Source: Flavobacterium lacustre (lineage in GTDB: Bacteria > Bacteroidota > Bacteroidia > Flavobacteriales > Flavobacteriaceae). Taken from it: 64,000 nt of DNA. The stretch spans positions 2,046,001-2,110,000 of the forward strand of contig NZ_CP114882.2 of the NCBI RefSeq assembly GCF_027474525.2, in the 5' to 3' direction. Position 1 is the stretch's first letter; each line of letters opens with the position of its first letter. Made by a program: the position numbers and the translations under genes. This document shows positions 43,568 through 52,591 of the stretch, one piece after another. The notes beneath the pieces are model-generated. The model had not been told where the DNA came from, made no database searches, and was given only the letters and a program-made list of their open reading frames with translations.

Positions 43568-45145
43568 TTATAATTCAAACAATACAGTAAGTGATACCGT
43601 ATTATTTTTTGTATTTAAGTTGGCGCTATCAGTTAAACCTTGACTAAAAAATCTTTGTTGAGAATCTCTTTCGGCATAGGAATAAGCCAAATCTACTTTG
43701 GTAGCACCAAAATTGTAGCCCAATCCACCGGAATATCCGGTTAAATCACCAACAGTCATAGTGTTTTTATACGGACTTTGTTCGTAACGATATCCAGCTC
43801 TTAAACTCCAAGCCTCAATTTTATATTCTGCTCCAATTCGTAGTTCGCCTGTTTTGTCCAAAAGGGCGTTTATGTCACTGTTTAATCCATTAAAATAGGA
43901 ATCGTTTTCGGGTTTAAATTTAGTATTACTGTAATCTTTCAGCGCATAATCAACACTAATTAGTCCTGTTTTACCAAAAACATACGCCAAACTTCCCGTT
44001 AATTTACTTGGTGTTTGCAATTTGTAAGGTGCATAATAGTTAGTAACTCTAGGATCAACATCATCCGGAAGTAATTCTTCAATGGTATTGGCGCTTACTG
44101 CAACTAATCTTTGTGATAATTCATCACTCAGTTTATACCAAGTCGAAGATTCGTAAGCTAATCCCGCTCGTAATTCAGGAGTGACTTTTGCAATAGCACC
44201 TAGTTGAAAAGAAAATCCGGTTCCATAAGTGTATAAATCATTATCAAAGCGCAATCTGCTAACTGTATAATCTGCTGTTAACGGTGCTTCATTGTCTTCA
44301 TAAAAGCTGGAGGATTGCTTGTAATCTGTAAAATGAGAGTTTAAATTAATCCCAATATACAATTTATCTTTGTAAGAAGTAGCAGCATTAAACGACAGTT
44401 TGCCGTTGTATCCATTAGAAATTACGGAGTTTTCTTGGTAATAATTTCCTCCCGCAGGAACATTAGATGAAAATTGTGAATTTGCGGTATTATCATCCGG
44501 GCTTATGATAAAGCCTTGGTAACCAAGCATGGCTTGTTGAGCAGTAAAACCGTTTAGTCTTGGATATTGATTATTGGGTAGGTTGTTTCCTAAATAAGAA
44601 TATAAATCAGAGATAGTTTCTCCGGAAACGGTATTCACAAATTCTTGAGGAACGGGTGCTCCGTTATTTCCATTGTTTCCATAATAAAGAAAATAACCGT
44701 CAATGGAATTATTCTGATTGGTTCCGGCAGCAAATGTTGAGTTGTTTAAATTGTTTATATTGTCATAATTTACAGCAACGGAAAACTTTTTCCAATTGCT
44801 ATTTGAATTTTGATTTTTAAAAACAAAAACACCACCAGCTTGATTTAAATCAAACGAATTGTCTTTTTTGGTTGTTGGAGTGCCAAAATAAGTGGCATTG
44901 TTTTTTGTGTCATAATTGCTAACGGTTACTGCAATTTGATTATTAGAAAAAACAGCAGAACCCGCCGGATTTACATTGATAGATGATAAATCTCCTCCAA
45001 GAGCGCCAAAAGCTCCGCTCATAGCTTTAAAACGAGCAGTTCCATTCAAATTATCTTGCGCATAACGCATAGCATCTTGGATCTCTTGTGATTGAGAGAC
45101 ACTAAAGGTAAGTCCTGTAAATAGTAGGAATAGGTATTTTTTCAT
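43568..45145 (-). CDS. FadL/OmpP1-family outer-membrane protein
   Basis: The 525-residue protein has a signal peptide cut near QSQ, then the FadL/TodX start ARFKAMSGAFGALGGDLSSINVNPAGSAVFSNNQ, where GGDLSS.N.NPAG is the family mark of the N-terminal plug. The rest alternates as a beta barrel of long strands and ends TVSLTVLFEL. FadL-type channels pass hydrophobic compounds (fatty acids, aromatics) through the outer membrane by lateral opening. In flavobacterial annotations such genes often carry the label hemin receptor, which the sequence does not support. It lies 45 bases downstream of the Tyr/Gly-rich lipoprotein gene and probably shares its transcript. Confidence 0.85.
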   Translation of the reverse strand: MKKYLFLLFTGLTFSVSQSQEIQDAMRYAQDNLNGTARFKAMSGAFGALGGDLSSINVNPAGSAVFSNNQIAVTVSNYDTKNNATYFGTPTTKKDNSFDLNQAGGVFVFKNQNSNSNWKKFSVAVNYDNINNLNNSTFAAGTNQNNSIDGYFLYYGNNGNNGAPVPQEFVNTVSGETISDLYSYLGNNLPNNQYPRLNGFTAQQAMLGYQGFIISPDDNTANSQFSSNVPAGGNYYQENSVISNGYNGKLSFNAATSYKDKLYIGINLNSHFTDYKQSSSFYEDNEAPLTADYTVSRLRFDNDLYTYGTGFSFQLGAIAKVTPELRAGLAYESSTWYKLSDELSQRLVAVSANTIEELLPDDVDPRVTNYYAPYKLQTPSKLTGSLAYVFGKTGLISVDYALKDYSNTKFKPENDSYFNGLNSDINALLDKTGELRIGAEYKIEAWSLRAGYRYEQSPYKNTMTVGDLTGYSGGLGYNFGATKVDLAYSYAERDSQQRFFSQGLTDSANLNTKNNTVSLTVLFEL

Positions 45146-45190
45146 TTTGCTAAGTTTTGTGTTTTTGTAAATCTAAATAATATCAGGTTG

Positions 45191-46123
45191 TTATCCTCTG
45201 CTTCTTCCGCCACCTCCGCCAGAAGATCTTCCGCCGCCACTGTTTCCGCTAGAACGGCTTGGGCTATAGCTGTTGTTTGAATTATTAGATCTTGATGGTG
45301 TATAGCTTTCGCTTCGTGTAGTATTTGTGCTCGTATTTACTCTTGTTCGTACAGGATTAGTAGAGTTATTCCTGGTTTGTGATTGCGTACCTCTGGTAAA
45401 TGTAGGTGCCGTTCTGTTTAGCGTAGTACTTGAGTTTCTTCTGAAATTAGTACTGTTGTTATTTCGGCTGACGGTATTGATTTGATTTTGTGAATAATTT
45501 CTGCTGGAATAGTTTCTGTTACTATTTGCTCTGTTAGAATAGGAAGAACCTCTTCTGCCAGGATTATAGGTATAATAATTGTTTGTGTAGCCATAACTTG
45601 GATATCCCCATCCGTAATAAGGATAACTCCATCCGTAACTTGGATATCCCCAGCCATAATATGGGTAACCCCAAGCTCCGTACCAGTTATTAAATCCAAA
45701 ACCAAATCCCCAGTTCGAACCATACCAGTTTGAGCCATACCAGTTATTCCAACCGGTATCGTAAACGGTAACATTTATATCTTGAGGGTTGCTTCCCCAG
45801 CCTGAATATCCTGAATTTGTTACTTGAATAGAATCGTTAACGGTGTCGTAATTACCATAAGAATCAACATCGGTAAATATTTCTGTAGGTTGATTGTTGT
45901 TTTGAAGTGAGTTGAAATATTCTTTGTAAGGGGTGTTCGGATTGGTTTCAACTACTCTTTCGGTAGTTCTTACAATAGTTCTGGTATCGGTATTACCGTA
46001 TATTCCGTCACTATCATAATAAGAACTGTTTTGATATGATCCGCAAGAATAAAGTAGAATGCTTAAAAATCCAATAAAGGAATAAAGGAATGTCTTTTTT
46101 TGGGAAATAGTATTAGTTTTCAT
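45191..46123 (-). CDS. Tyr/Gly/Asn-rich lipoprotein with heptapeptide repeat
   Basis: The 310-residue protein has a lipoprotein signal (SILLYSC, Cys27). The middle is rich in Tyr, Trp and Gly, with four seven-residue repeats of the form YYGWGYP/SYGWSYP (about 155-179, a 21-base DNA repeat at 45587-45661). The C-terminal 110 residues are low-complexity Asn/Ser/Arg/Thr, ending in a Gly/Ser-rich tail. No enzymatic motif is seen. Such proteins are sometimes annotated as prolyl-tRNA synthetase or vitellogenin by transfer error, because they lie beside proS. They are probably outer-membrane-attached. It is co-directional with the FadL-type gene and divergent from proS. Confidence 0.75.
   Translation of the reverse strand: MKTNTISQKKTFLYSFIGFLSILLYSCGSYQNSSYYDSDGIYGNTDTRTIVRTTERVVETNPNTPYKEYFNSLQNNNQPTEIFTDVDSYGNYDTVNDSIQVTNSGYSGWGSNPQDINVTVYDTGWNNWYGSNWYGSNWGFGFGFNNWYGAWGYPYYGWGYPSYGWSYPYYGWGYPSYGYTNNYYTYNPGRRGSSYSNRANSNRNYSSRNYSQNQINTVSRNNNSTNFRRNSSTTLNRTAPTFTRGTQSQTRNNSTNPVRTRVNTSTNTTRSESYTPSRSNNSNNSYSPSRSSGNSGGGRSSGGGGGRSRG
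45587..45661 (-). repeat. 21-base tandem repeat coding for the YYGWGYP heptapeptide
   Basis: About three and a half copies of a 21-base unit, read on the minus strand, encode YYGWGYP, SYGWSYP, YYGWGYP and SYGY. Copies differ by a few bases, so the repeat is older than a fresh slippage event. Confidence 0.75.
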
Positions 46124-46153
46124 ATCTATCGGATTTTTTATTGTTGCACATTA

Positions 46154-46161
46154 CAAAAATA
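46154..46161 (-). promoter_or_regulatory. -7 box of the Tyr/Gly-rich lipoprotein gene
   Basis: On the minus strand this is TATTTTTG, a full -7 match, about 30 bases before the start codon. Confidence 0.5.
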
Positions 46162-46225
46162 GTTAGTTTTGCGGAACTATTTTAGTTAAAAAAAATAAAA
46201 CAAAATTTGTGCCAAACTATTCAAT

Positions 46226-47704
46226 ATGAGTAAGAACCTTACTACAAGATCAGAAGATTATTCAAAATGGTATAATGAGCTAGTTGTAAAAGCTGATTTA
46301 GCCGAAAATTCAGGAGTTAGAGGCTGTATGGTTATTAAGCCGTACGGATATGCAATATGGGAAAAAATGCAAGCAGAGTTGGATCGCATGTTCAAAGAAA
46401 CAGGCCATCAAAACGCTTATTTTCCTTTGTTTGTTCCTAAAAGCATGTTTGAGGCTGAAGAGAAAAATGCCGAAGGATTTGCAAAAGAATGCGCCATTGT
46501 AACTCATTATAGATTAAAAAACGATCCGGACAAGCCAGGTAAGTTAATGGTTGATCCAAATGCAAAATTAGAGGAAGAATTAATTGTTCGTCCTACCAGT
46601 GAAGCGATTATTTGGTCAACTTATAAAGGTTGGGTTCAGTCGTACAGAGATTTGCCATTGCTTATTAATCAATGGGCAAATGTAGTGCGTTGGGAAATGA
46701 GAACCAGGTTGTTTTTACGTACTGCAGAATTTTTGTGGCAAGAAGGGCATACTGCACATGCTACACGAAAAGAAGCTATTGAGGAGTCAGAGAAAATGAT
46801 GAATGTATATGCTGATTTTGCTCAAAATTTCATGGCAATACCAGTTATTAAAGGATTGAAAACAGAAACAGAGCGTTTTGCAGGAGCAGAAGAAACATAT
46901 TGTATCGAAGCCTTGATGCAAGACGGTAAAGCTTTGCAGGCAGGAACATCTCACTTTTTAGGTCAGAATTTTGCAAAAGCTTTCGATGTTAAATTTGCTA
47001 ATGCCGAAGGAAAACAAGAGCATGTCTGGGGGACTTCATGGGGAGTTTCTACGCGATTAATGGGAGCGTTGGTTATGACACATTCGGATGATAAAGGATT
47101 GGTTTTACCTCCTAATTTAGCGCCAATTCAAGTGGTTATTGTTCCAATTCATAAAACGGATGAGCAATTACAGGAAATTTCAAATGAAGTGAATGTCTTA
47201 ACGGCAGCTTTACGAAAATTGAATATCTCTGTTAAATATGATGATAGAACGACACAAAAACCAGGATTTAAATTTGCAGAATGGGAATTAAAAGGAGTTC
47301 CAGTTCGAATTGCAGTTGGACCAAAAGATTTAGAGAACGGCACTTTTGAAGTGGCAAGAAGAGATACTTTGACAAAGGAAATTATTTCAAAAGATGCAAT
47401 TGTAACCTATGTAAATGATTTATTAGCTCAAATTCAGTCTGAGTTGTTTGAAAAGGCATTAAATTATAGAGAAACACATATTACTGAAGTGAATAGTTTT
47501 GAGGAATTTAAAACAGTTCTTGAGACTAAAGGAGGTTTTGTATCAGCACATTGGGACGGAACTGCCGCAACAGAAGAGAAGATTAAAGACTTGACTAAAG
47601 CGACCATTAGATGTATTCCTTTAGACAGGGCGGAAGAAGCGGGAAGCTGTGTTTTTACAGGGGAAAGTTCAGTAGGTAGAGTGTTATTTGCGAAGGCGTA
47701 TTAA
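46226..47704 (+). CDS. proS: Prolyl-tRNA synthetase, archaeal/eukaryotic-like short form
   Basis: The 492-residue protein has class II synthetase motif 1 ([17 protein letters not shown]), motif 2 ([33 protein letters not shown]) and motif 3 ([17 protein letters not shown]), an anticodon-binding domain from about 290 and a C-terminal zinc-ribbon-like domain ending in the terminal Tyr (LFAKAY). It lacks the editing (INS) insert of the bacterial ProS type and so belongs to the ProS3 class used by Bacteroidota and some others. It charges tRNA-Pro. It is divergent from the lipoprotein gene; the upstream gap is 102 bases. Confidence 0.96.
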   Translation: MSKNLTTRSEDYSKWYNELVVKADLAENSGVRGCMVIKPYGYAIWEKMQAELDRMFKETGHQNAYFPLFVPKSMFEAEEKNAEGFAKECAIVTHYRLKNDPDKPGKLMVDPNAKLEEELIVRPTSEAIIWSTYKGWVQSYRDLPLLINQWANVVRWEMRTRLFLRTAEFLWQEGHTAHATRKEAIEESEKMMNVYADFAQNFMAIPVIKGLKTETERFAGAEETYCIEALMQDGKALQAGTSHFLGQNFAKAFDVKFANAEGKQEHVWGTSWGVSTRLMGALVMTHSDDKGLVLPPNLAPIQVVIVPIHKTDEQLQEISNEVNVLTAALRKLNISVKYDDRTTQKPGFKFAEWELKGVPVRIAVGPKDLENGTFEVARRDTLTKEIISKDAIVTYVNDLLAQIQSELFEKALNYRETHITEVNSFEEFKTVLETKGGFVSAHWDGTAATEEKIKDLTKATIRCIPLDRAEEAGSCVFTGESSVGRVLFAKAY

Positions 47705-47732
47705 ATTTTTTTATTTTTTTTAATACCAGCTA

Positions 47733-47762
47733 TTGTACGTTTCAAAAATAGTTGTATTTTTG
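47733..47762 (+). promoter_or_regulatory. Promoter of the tRNA-Glu/rpsT unit
   Basis: TTG at 47733-47735 and TATTTTTG at 47755-47762 with exactly 19 bases between them are a full match to the Bacteroidota consensus TTG-N19-TAnnTTTG. It lies 20 bases before the first tRNA. No other clear promoter was seen before rpsT. Confidence 0.85.
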
Positions 47763-47782
47763 CATCCGCATTAGAGAAGCAG

Positions 47783-47854
47783 GGCCCGTTCGTCTATCGG
47801 TTAGGACGCATGGTTTTCATCCATGTAAGAGCGGTTCGATTCCGCTACGGGCTA
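47783..47854 (+). tRNA. tRNA-Glu(UUC), copy 1
   Basis: Acceptor GGCCCGT pairs with ACGGGCT, starting with a G-T pair. The anticodon stem CATGG/CCATG encloses loop TTTTCAT with anticodon TTC, and the T arm is AGCGG-TTCGATT-CCGCT. Discriminator A; CCA is not encoded. It is identical to copy 2. Confidence 0.95.
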
Positions 47855-47901
47855 CTATTTTTTTTGCATGTTAAAGTTTTCCTGAACTTAGAGGGAAAAA
47901 T

Positions 47902-47973
47902 GGCCCGTTCGTCTATCGGTTAGGACGCATGGTTTTCATCCATGTAAGAGCGGTTCGATTCCGCTACGGGCTA
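47902..47973 (+). tRNA. tRNA-Glu(UUC), copy 2
   Basis: The 72 bases are identical to copy 1 (anticodon TTC in loop TTTTCAT). The spacers differ, so the duplication covers the tRNA itself. Confidence 0.95.
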
Positions 47974-48013
47974 CAATTTCAATTTCAGATTGATAAAAAA
48001 CTTAGGAGGATAT

Positions 48014-48085
48014 GGTCCGTTCGTCTAGGGGTTAGGACGCCAAGATTTCGTCTTGGTAACAGGGGTTCGATTCCCTTACGGACTA
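48014..48085 (+). tRNA. tRNA-Glu(UUC), divergent third copy
   Basis: Acceptor GGTCCGT pairs with ACGGACT. The anticodon stem CCAAG/CTTGG encloses loop ATTTCGT with anticodon TTC. The base after the anticodon is G, where copies 1 and 2 have A, and the anticodon and T stems differ in sequence from the other copies. The end lies 34 bases before rpsT. Confidence 0.9.
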
Positions 48086-48119
48086 CAAATAAAATAGTAA
48101 AAGATAAAAAAATAATAAA

Positions 48120-48371
48120 ATGGCAAATCATAAGTCAGCTCTAAAAAGAATCAGAAGTAACGAAAAGAGAAGAGTATTAAACAGATACCAACATAAAACT
48201 ACTCGTAATGCTATTAAAGCGTTAAGAATAGCTACTGATAAAGTGGATGCTACATCTAAATTATCTAGCGTTATCTCTATGATTGATAAATTAGCTAAAA
48301 AGAATATCATTCATGATAATAAAGCTTCTAACTTAAAATCTAAGTTGACTAAGCACGTATCTAAATTGTAA
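48120..48371 (+). CDS. rpsT: 30S ribosomal protein bS20
   Basis: The 83-residue protein starts MANHKSALKRIRSNEKRRVLNRY, the bS20 signature, and is a three-helix basic protein that binds 16S rRNA. It follows the third tRNA-Glu by 34 bases without a visible promoter of its own, so it is probably transcribed with the tRNAs. The leader is A-rich without Shine-Dalgarno sequence. A strong terminator follows. Confidence 0.97.
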   Translation: MANHKSALKRIRSNEKRRVLNRYQHKTTRNAIKALRIATDKVDATSKLSSVISMIDKLAKKNIIHDNKASNLKSKLTKHVSKL

Positions 48372-48395
48372 TAATTTAATTTACACAAATAAATA

Positions 48396-48428
48396 AAAAA
48401 ACCTCCTAATTCAGGAGGTTTTTTTATT
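48396..48428. terminator. Bidirectional terminator between rpsT and the response regulator gene
   Basis: AAAAAACCTCCT (48396-48407) and AGGAGGTTTTTT (48413-48424) form a perfect 12-bp stem with loop AATTC. A- and T-tracts let it act on both strands. Confidence 0.9.
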
Positions 48429-48440
48429 TATAAATAATTG

Positions 48441-48851
48441 TTATAAGAGTTTGCTTTTTAAATACTCAAGCATAGATGTTGTTATTGGTTTAGACAAAAA
48501 ATCTATTATTACAGGATGTTTTTTTGCTCTTTCTAAATCTTCTGGATCTATCGTGGAAGAGAGTATTATGACCTTCGTTTCGCTGAATTCAGCATAAGCG
48601 TCGCTTGTGAAATGATCTAAAAATTCCCAGCCTCCCATTATTGGCATATTAAGGTCTAAAAAAATTAATTGAGGAATTTTATCTGTTATTTTTTTTGTAT
48701 TGTCGTACTTGAGTGTGTTGAAGTATTTGAGTGCTTCTTCACCGTCTTGAGCAGTTGCAATCTCGTTAGCGAAGCTGGATTTTGCGATTACTTTTTTGCA
48801 TAACATAAGTGTTATGGGGTCGTCATCAACGAATAAAATTTTATCAAACAT
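48441..48851 (-). CDS. Single-domain response regulator
   Basis: The 136-residue protein is a receiver domain only: acidic pair in ILFVDDDPITL (D9-D11), phosphoacceptor D66 in LIFLDLNMPIMGG, the conserved Ser/Thr near 97 in ILSSTID and Lys in LSKPI near 125. It has no output domain. It follows the histidine kinase gene by only two bases on the same strand, so it is the cognate receiver, probably passing the signal by protein contact. This Rcp1-type arrangement (PAS kinase plus lone receiver) is common in Bacteroidota. Confidence 0.92.
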   Translation of the reverse strand: MFDKILFVDDDPITLMLCKKVIAKSSFANEIATAQDGEEALKYFNTLKYDNTKKITDKIPQLIFLDLNMPIMGGWEFLDHFTSDAYAEFSETKVIILSSTIDPEDLERAKKHPVIIDFLSKPITTSMLEYLKSKLL

Positions 48852-48853
48852 TT

Positions 48854-50566
48854 CTATTTGTTTTTAAATGTTAGTGTAAAAGAGGTACCTTTATTAACTT
48901 CACTTTCTATGCTAATGGTTCCTTCCATAGTTTCGACTTGTGATTTTACTAAATACAAACCAAGTCCTTTGCTGTCAGGATAATTATGGAATCTTTGGTA
49001 AAGCCCGAAGATTTTATCTCGATTTCTTTCTAAATCAATTCCAATACCATTGTCTTTAAAAGTCAAAACAATTGAATCGTCAACTTGGCTTGCTTTTATA
49101 GTTACTTTTAATTTTCGGTTTTCTGATTTGTATTTTATGGAGTTAGCTAAAAGATTTAGCATTATACTTTCCATGTAGGCTTTATTAATGTTTATTACGG
49201 AGATTTCTTCGAAATCAATTTTTATGATAGGCTTGTGGGATTCAATTTGAAAACTAAGTTGACTAAAAACATTTTCAAAAACGTCTGTCAAAGAAACATC
49301 TTCTTTTTGGATAGAAGGATTGTCTTTTATGATAATCACTTTTACCAAATCATTGATGGTTTCATTTAGTAAATGAGTAGATTTATTAAAGCCGTTTAAA
49401 ATTTCTTCTAACTCATCGTTTTCTATGGGAATTTCTTCAATTAAATGTAATAAACCGGTAAGATTTGATAATGGTGCTCTAAGGTTGTGGGATATAATAT
49501 AAGAAAACTGTTTTAAGTCTTTGTTATTTTGGGTTAATTCCCGAATAAGTTGTTCTTTTTCTTTTTCTCTTTTTTTCTCTTCAGAGATATCTCTTTGTAT
49601 AGAAATCCAGTGTGATAGTTGGTTTTCTTCATTATATACTGGTATCATGGAGAAGCTTATCCAATACTCTTCATTGTTTTTGGTGTAACTGATAGTTTCA
49701 ATTTGGCACTCTTCTTTGTTTTTTATTGCTTCTAATAGTTTTTTAAGTTCGTTATCATCAGAATTTGGGCCATTAAATAGATTTGGTGATTTTCCAATTA
49801 CTTCTTGGGATTCATATCCTGACATATTAGAAAAAGCCGGATTTACATATATTATTTTAGGGATTTGATCTTCATCAGAATCTGCCTCAGTTATGATGAC
49901 TGAATCTCTGGATTGTATAATTACCGTTTCTAATAATTTAAGGCGTCTTTCTTCCTCTTTTTGTTTAGTGATATCTTGTATAGCTCCAATCATTCGGATT
50001 GCTTTTCCGTTTTCGTCCTTCAAAAGAAAACCTCTGTCGAGTACATATTTGTAGGTGTTGTCAGCGCATCTGAAACGGTATTGATCTTGCCAGTTTTCAG
50101 TTTTTTGTTCTATAAACGAATATAGTTTAATGGACATTTTGATACTGTCTTCAGGATGAATTTTGTCAAACCACCAGGTTGAACTGTTGCCTACTTGTTC
50201 TTCTTTGTATCCAAAAACGCTTTCAATTCCTTTATTCCATGAAATTTGATCTTCTTGTATTTTCCAATCCCAAATGGTATCACTTGTCGCTTTTGCTACA
50301 ATATCATACTTTTCGTTAGATTCTTTAATTTTATCGTTCGTTTTTTTGAGTTTCTCAAAAATAGAAATATTTCTATTGTCGTTCTTTGATAAAATAAATT
50401 TAAACAGTAATCCTGAAAAAACTATAAATCCGATATCTTTTGTAAAATTGAAAAAGCAGTAATTAGAAACAGAAGTGTATTGTTGTAGTAATTTATGACT
50501 AATAATAGCCATAAAAAGCGATATTAGAATGTAAATTGTGGTTGTTTGATTGGTTTTGCTTTTCAT
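48854..50566 (-). CDS. PAS-domain sensor histidine kinase
   Basis: The 570-residue protein has two N-terminal transmembrane helices (about 10-25 and 45-60) and a coiled linker. Two PAS domains follow (about 85-200 and 210-330, the second with the PAC-like ending HWISIQRDISE), then HisKA with H360 in YIISHNLRAPLSNL and HATPase with NLLANSIKYK, DNGIGID and KGLGLYLVKS. It autophosphorylates and passes phosphate to the receiver encoded two bases downstream. The second PAS has a LOV-like GKSPNLFNGPNSDD stretch, but the photoactive cysteine (NCRFLQ) is absent, so it is not a blue-light LOV sensor. The signal is unknown. Confidence 0.92.
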   Translation of the reverse strand: MKSKTNQTTTIYILISLFMAIISHKLLQQYTSVSNYCFFNFTKDIGFIVFSGLLFKFILSKNDNRNISIFEKLKKTNDKIKESNEKYDIVAKATSDTIWDWKIQEDQISWNKGIESVFGYKEEQVGNSSTWWFDKIHPEDSIKMSIKLYSFIEQKTENWQDQYRFRCADNTYKYVLDRGFLLKDENGKAIRMIGAIQDITKQKEEERRLKLLETVIIQSRDSVIITEADSDEDQIPKIIYVNPAFSNMSGYESQEVIGKSPNLFNGPNSDDNELKKLLEAIKNKEECQIETISYTKNNEEYWISFSMIPVYNEENQLSHWISIQRDISEEKKREKEKEQLIRELTQNNKDLKQFSYIISHNLRAPLSNLTGLLHLIEEIPIENDELEEILNGFNKSTHLLNETINDLVKVIIIKDNPSIQKEDVSLTDVFENVFSQLSFQIESHKPIIKIDFEEISVININKAYMESIMLNLLANSIKYKSENRKLKVTIKASQVDDSIVLTFKDNGIGIDLERNRDKIFGLYQRFHNYPDSKGLGLYLVKSQVETMEGTISIESEVNKGTSFTLTFKNK

Positions 50567-50713
50567 TACTTCAAATGTAATTAATTATTGCGAAAATATT
50601 AAATTTCATTTAAAACTTATTTATAAGGTTTCTTTATAATACTTGTTTGTGACTCTAATTCGTTAACAATATGTAAACTATTGCAGAAAGATTTTTTATA
50701 TCAAAATAAAGTG

Positions 50714-50721
50714 TACCTTTG
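50714..50721 (+). promoter_or_regulatory. -7 box of typA
   Basis: TACCTTTG fits the TAnnTTTG consensus and is followed by CACCC, the probable start of transcription. The typA start codon is 20 bases downstream. Confidence 0.6.
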
Positions 50722-50740
50722 CACCCATTAAAAATCACAG

Positions 50741-52537
50741 ATGGAATCTATTAGAAACATTGCAATTATTGCCCACGTCGATCACGGTAAAACAACTTTG
50801 GTTGATAAAATTATGTATCACTGTCAGTTATTTCGTGATAACGAAAACACAGGTGACTTAATCCTTGATAACAACGACTTAGAGCGTGAAAGAGGTATTA
50901 CCATTACTTCAAAGAATGTTTCTGTTCAATATAAAGGAACAAAAATAAACATTATTGATACTCCTGGTCACGCCGATTTTGGTGGTGAAGTAGAGCGTGT
51001 ATTGAATATGGCAGATGGTGTTTGCCTTTTGGTGGATGCTTTTGAAGGACCAATGCCACAAACGCGTTTTGTATTACAAAAAGCGATTGACTTAGGTCTA
51101 AAACCATGTGTTGTAATCAATAAAGTTGATAAAGAAAACTGTACTCCTGAAGAAGTTCATGAAAAAGTTTTTGACTTAATGTTTGAATTAGGTGCTCAAG
51201 AGTGGCAATTGGATTTTCCAACTGTTTACGGTTCAGCTAAAAATAACTGGATGTCTGACCATTGGGAAAACGTAACTGATAATGTTGAGGCATTGTTGGA
51301 TATGGTTATAGAAAATGTACCAGCTCCTAAAGTTTCTGAGGGAACTCCACAAATGTTGATTACATCATTAGATTTCTCAGCATTTACAGGTCGTATCGCT
51401 ATCGGTCGTCTTGAAAGAGGTGTTTTGAATGAAGGTATGCCAATCTCATTAGTAAAAAGAGATGGTACTGTAATAAAATCTAGAATTAAAGAGCTTCATA
51501 CTTTTGAAGGTCTTGGTCGTAAAAAAGTACAACAAGTTATTGCTGGAGATATTTGTGCAATTATTGGTGTTGAAGGTTTTGAAATTGGTGATACTATTGC
51601 TGATTTTGAAAACCCAGAAGCATTGAAAACAATTGATATTGACGAGCCTACAATGAGTATGTTGTTTACAATTAATGATTCACCATTCTTTGGAAAAGAA
51701 GGTAAATTTGTAACTTCTCGTCATATTAGAGAGCGTTTGACAAAAGAATTAGAGAAAAATTTAGCAATGAAATTGGGTGAAACTGATTCAGCTGATAAAT
51801 TTATGGTTTTTGGTCGTGGTGTACTTCACTTATCTGTTCTTATTGAAACAATGAGAAGAGAAGGATATGAATTACAAATTGGTCAACCACAAGTTATCAT
51901 CAAAGAAATTGATGGTAAAAAATGTGAGCCAATTGAGGAATTAACTATCGACTTACCTGAGAATCTTTCTGGAAGAGCAGTGGAATTTGTTACTTTACGT
52001 AAAGGTGAAATGCTTTCTATGGAAACTAAAGGGGATCGTATGATTATTAAATTTAATATTCCATCTCGTGGAATTATCGGATTGCGTAATCAATTGCTTA
52101 CTGCTACTGCTGGTGAAGCTATTATGGCACACCGTTTTATTGGATATGAGCCTTACAAAGGAGAAATTGCTGGACGTAACAAAGGTTCATTGATCTCTAT
52201 GGAAAAAGGAAAAGCTATCCCTTACTCTATTGATAAATTACAAGATCGTGGTAAATTTTTCGTTGAGCCAAATGCTGAAATCTATGAAGGTCAAGTTATT
52301 GGAGAGAACTCTCGTGGAGATGACATGTGTGTAAACGTAACTAAAGAGAAAAAACAATCTAACGTTCGTTCTTCTGGAAATGATGAAAAAGCAAGAATTA
52401 TTCCTCCGATTATTTTCTCATTAGAAGAAGCATTAGAATACATTCAAAAAGATGAATATGTAGAGGTTACTCCAAAATCTATTCGTTTGAGAAAAATCTA
52501 TTTGACAGAAACAGATAGAAAAAGATTTAAAATCTAA
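50741..52537 (+). CDS. typA: Translational GTPase TypA/BipA
   Basis: The 598-residue protein has the translational GTPase motifs [10 protein letters not shown] (G1), RGITI (G2), [11 protein letters not shown] (G3) and NKVDKE (G4), the beta-barrel domain 2, the EF-G-like domains III and V, and the BipA-specific C-terminal domain (about 490-598) with [16 protein letters not shown]. It binds the ribosome like EF-G and helps large-subunit assembly, notably in cold and stress. Length is standard. It stands alone between divergent and convergent neighbours and has a clear -7 box and terminator. Confidence 0.97.
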   Translation: MESIRNIAIIAHVDHGKTTLVDKIMYHCQLFRDNENTGDLILDNNDLERERGITITSKNVSVQYKGTKINIIDTPGHADFGGEVERVLNMADGVCLLVDAFEGPMPQTRFVLQKAIDLGLKPCVVINKVDKENCTPEEVHEKVFDLMFELGAQEWQLDFPTVYGSAKNNWMSDHWENVTDNVEALLDMVIENVPAPKVSEGTPQMLITSLDFSAFTGRIAIGRLERGVLNEGMPISLVKRDGTVIKSRIKELHTFEGLGRKKVQQVIAGDICAIIGVEGFEIGDTIADFENPEALKTIDIDEPTMSMLFTINDSPFFGKEGKFVTSRHIRERLTKELEKNLAMKLGETDSADKFMVFGRGVLHLSVLIETMRREGYELQIGQPQVIIKEIDGKKCEPIEELTIDLPENLSGRAVEFVTLRKGEMLSMETKGDRMIIKFNIPSRGIIGLRNQLLTATAGEAIMAHRFIGYEPYKGEIAGRNKGSLISMEKGKAIPYSIDKLQDRGKFFVEPNAEIYEGQVIGENSRGDDMCVNVTKEKKQSNVRSSGNDEKARIIPPIIFSLEEALEYIQKDEYVEVTPKSIRLRKIYLTETDRKRFKI

Positions 52538-52555
52538 TTCTATTTTTTATATCAG

Positions 52556-52585
52556 AAAAGCCATTCGAAAGAATGGCTTTTTTTA
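52556..52585. terminator. Terminator between typA and the esterase gene
   Basis: AAAAGCCATTC (52556-52566) and GAATGGCTTTT (52571-52581) form a perfect 11-bp stem with the stable GAAA loop. T residues follow on the plus strand; the A tract before it may help the convergent esterase gene as well. Confidence 0.9.
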
Positions 52586-52591
52586 TACCTT

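Noticed and set aside
45191..46123. Second prolyl-tRNA synthetase or vitellogenin-like gene
   Set aside because: Such labels spread by annotation error; the sequence has no synthetase motif and is a low-complexity lipoprotein.
47929..48144. 71-residue protein across the tRNA genes
   Set aside because: Its frame runs through two tRNA genes and into rpsT; the RNAs explain the sequence fully.
49730..49810. Blue-light LOV domain in the PAS kinase
   Set aside because: The stretch resembles the LOV loop but has no photoactive cysteine; it is an ordinary PAS domain.
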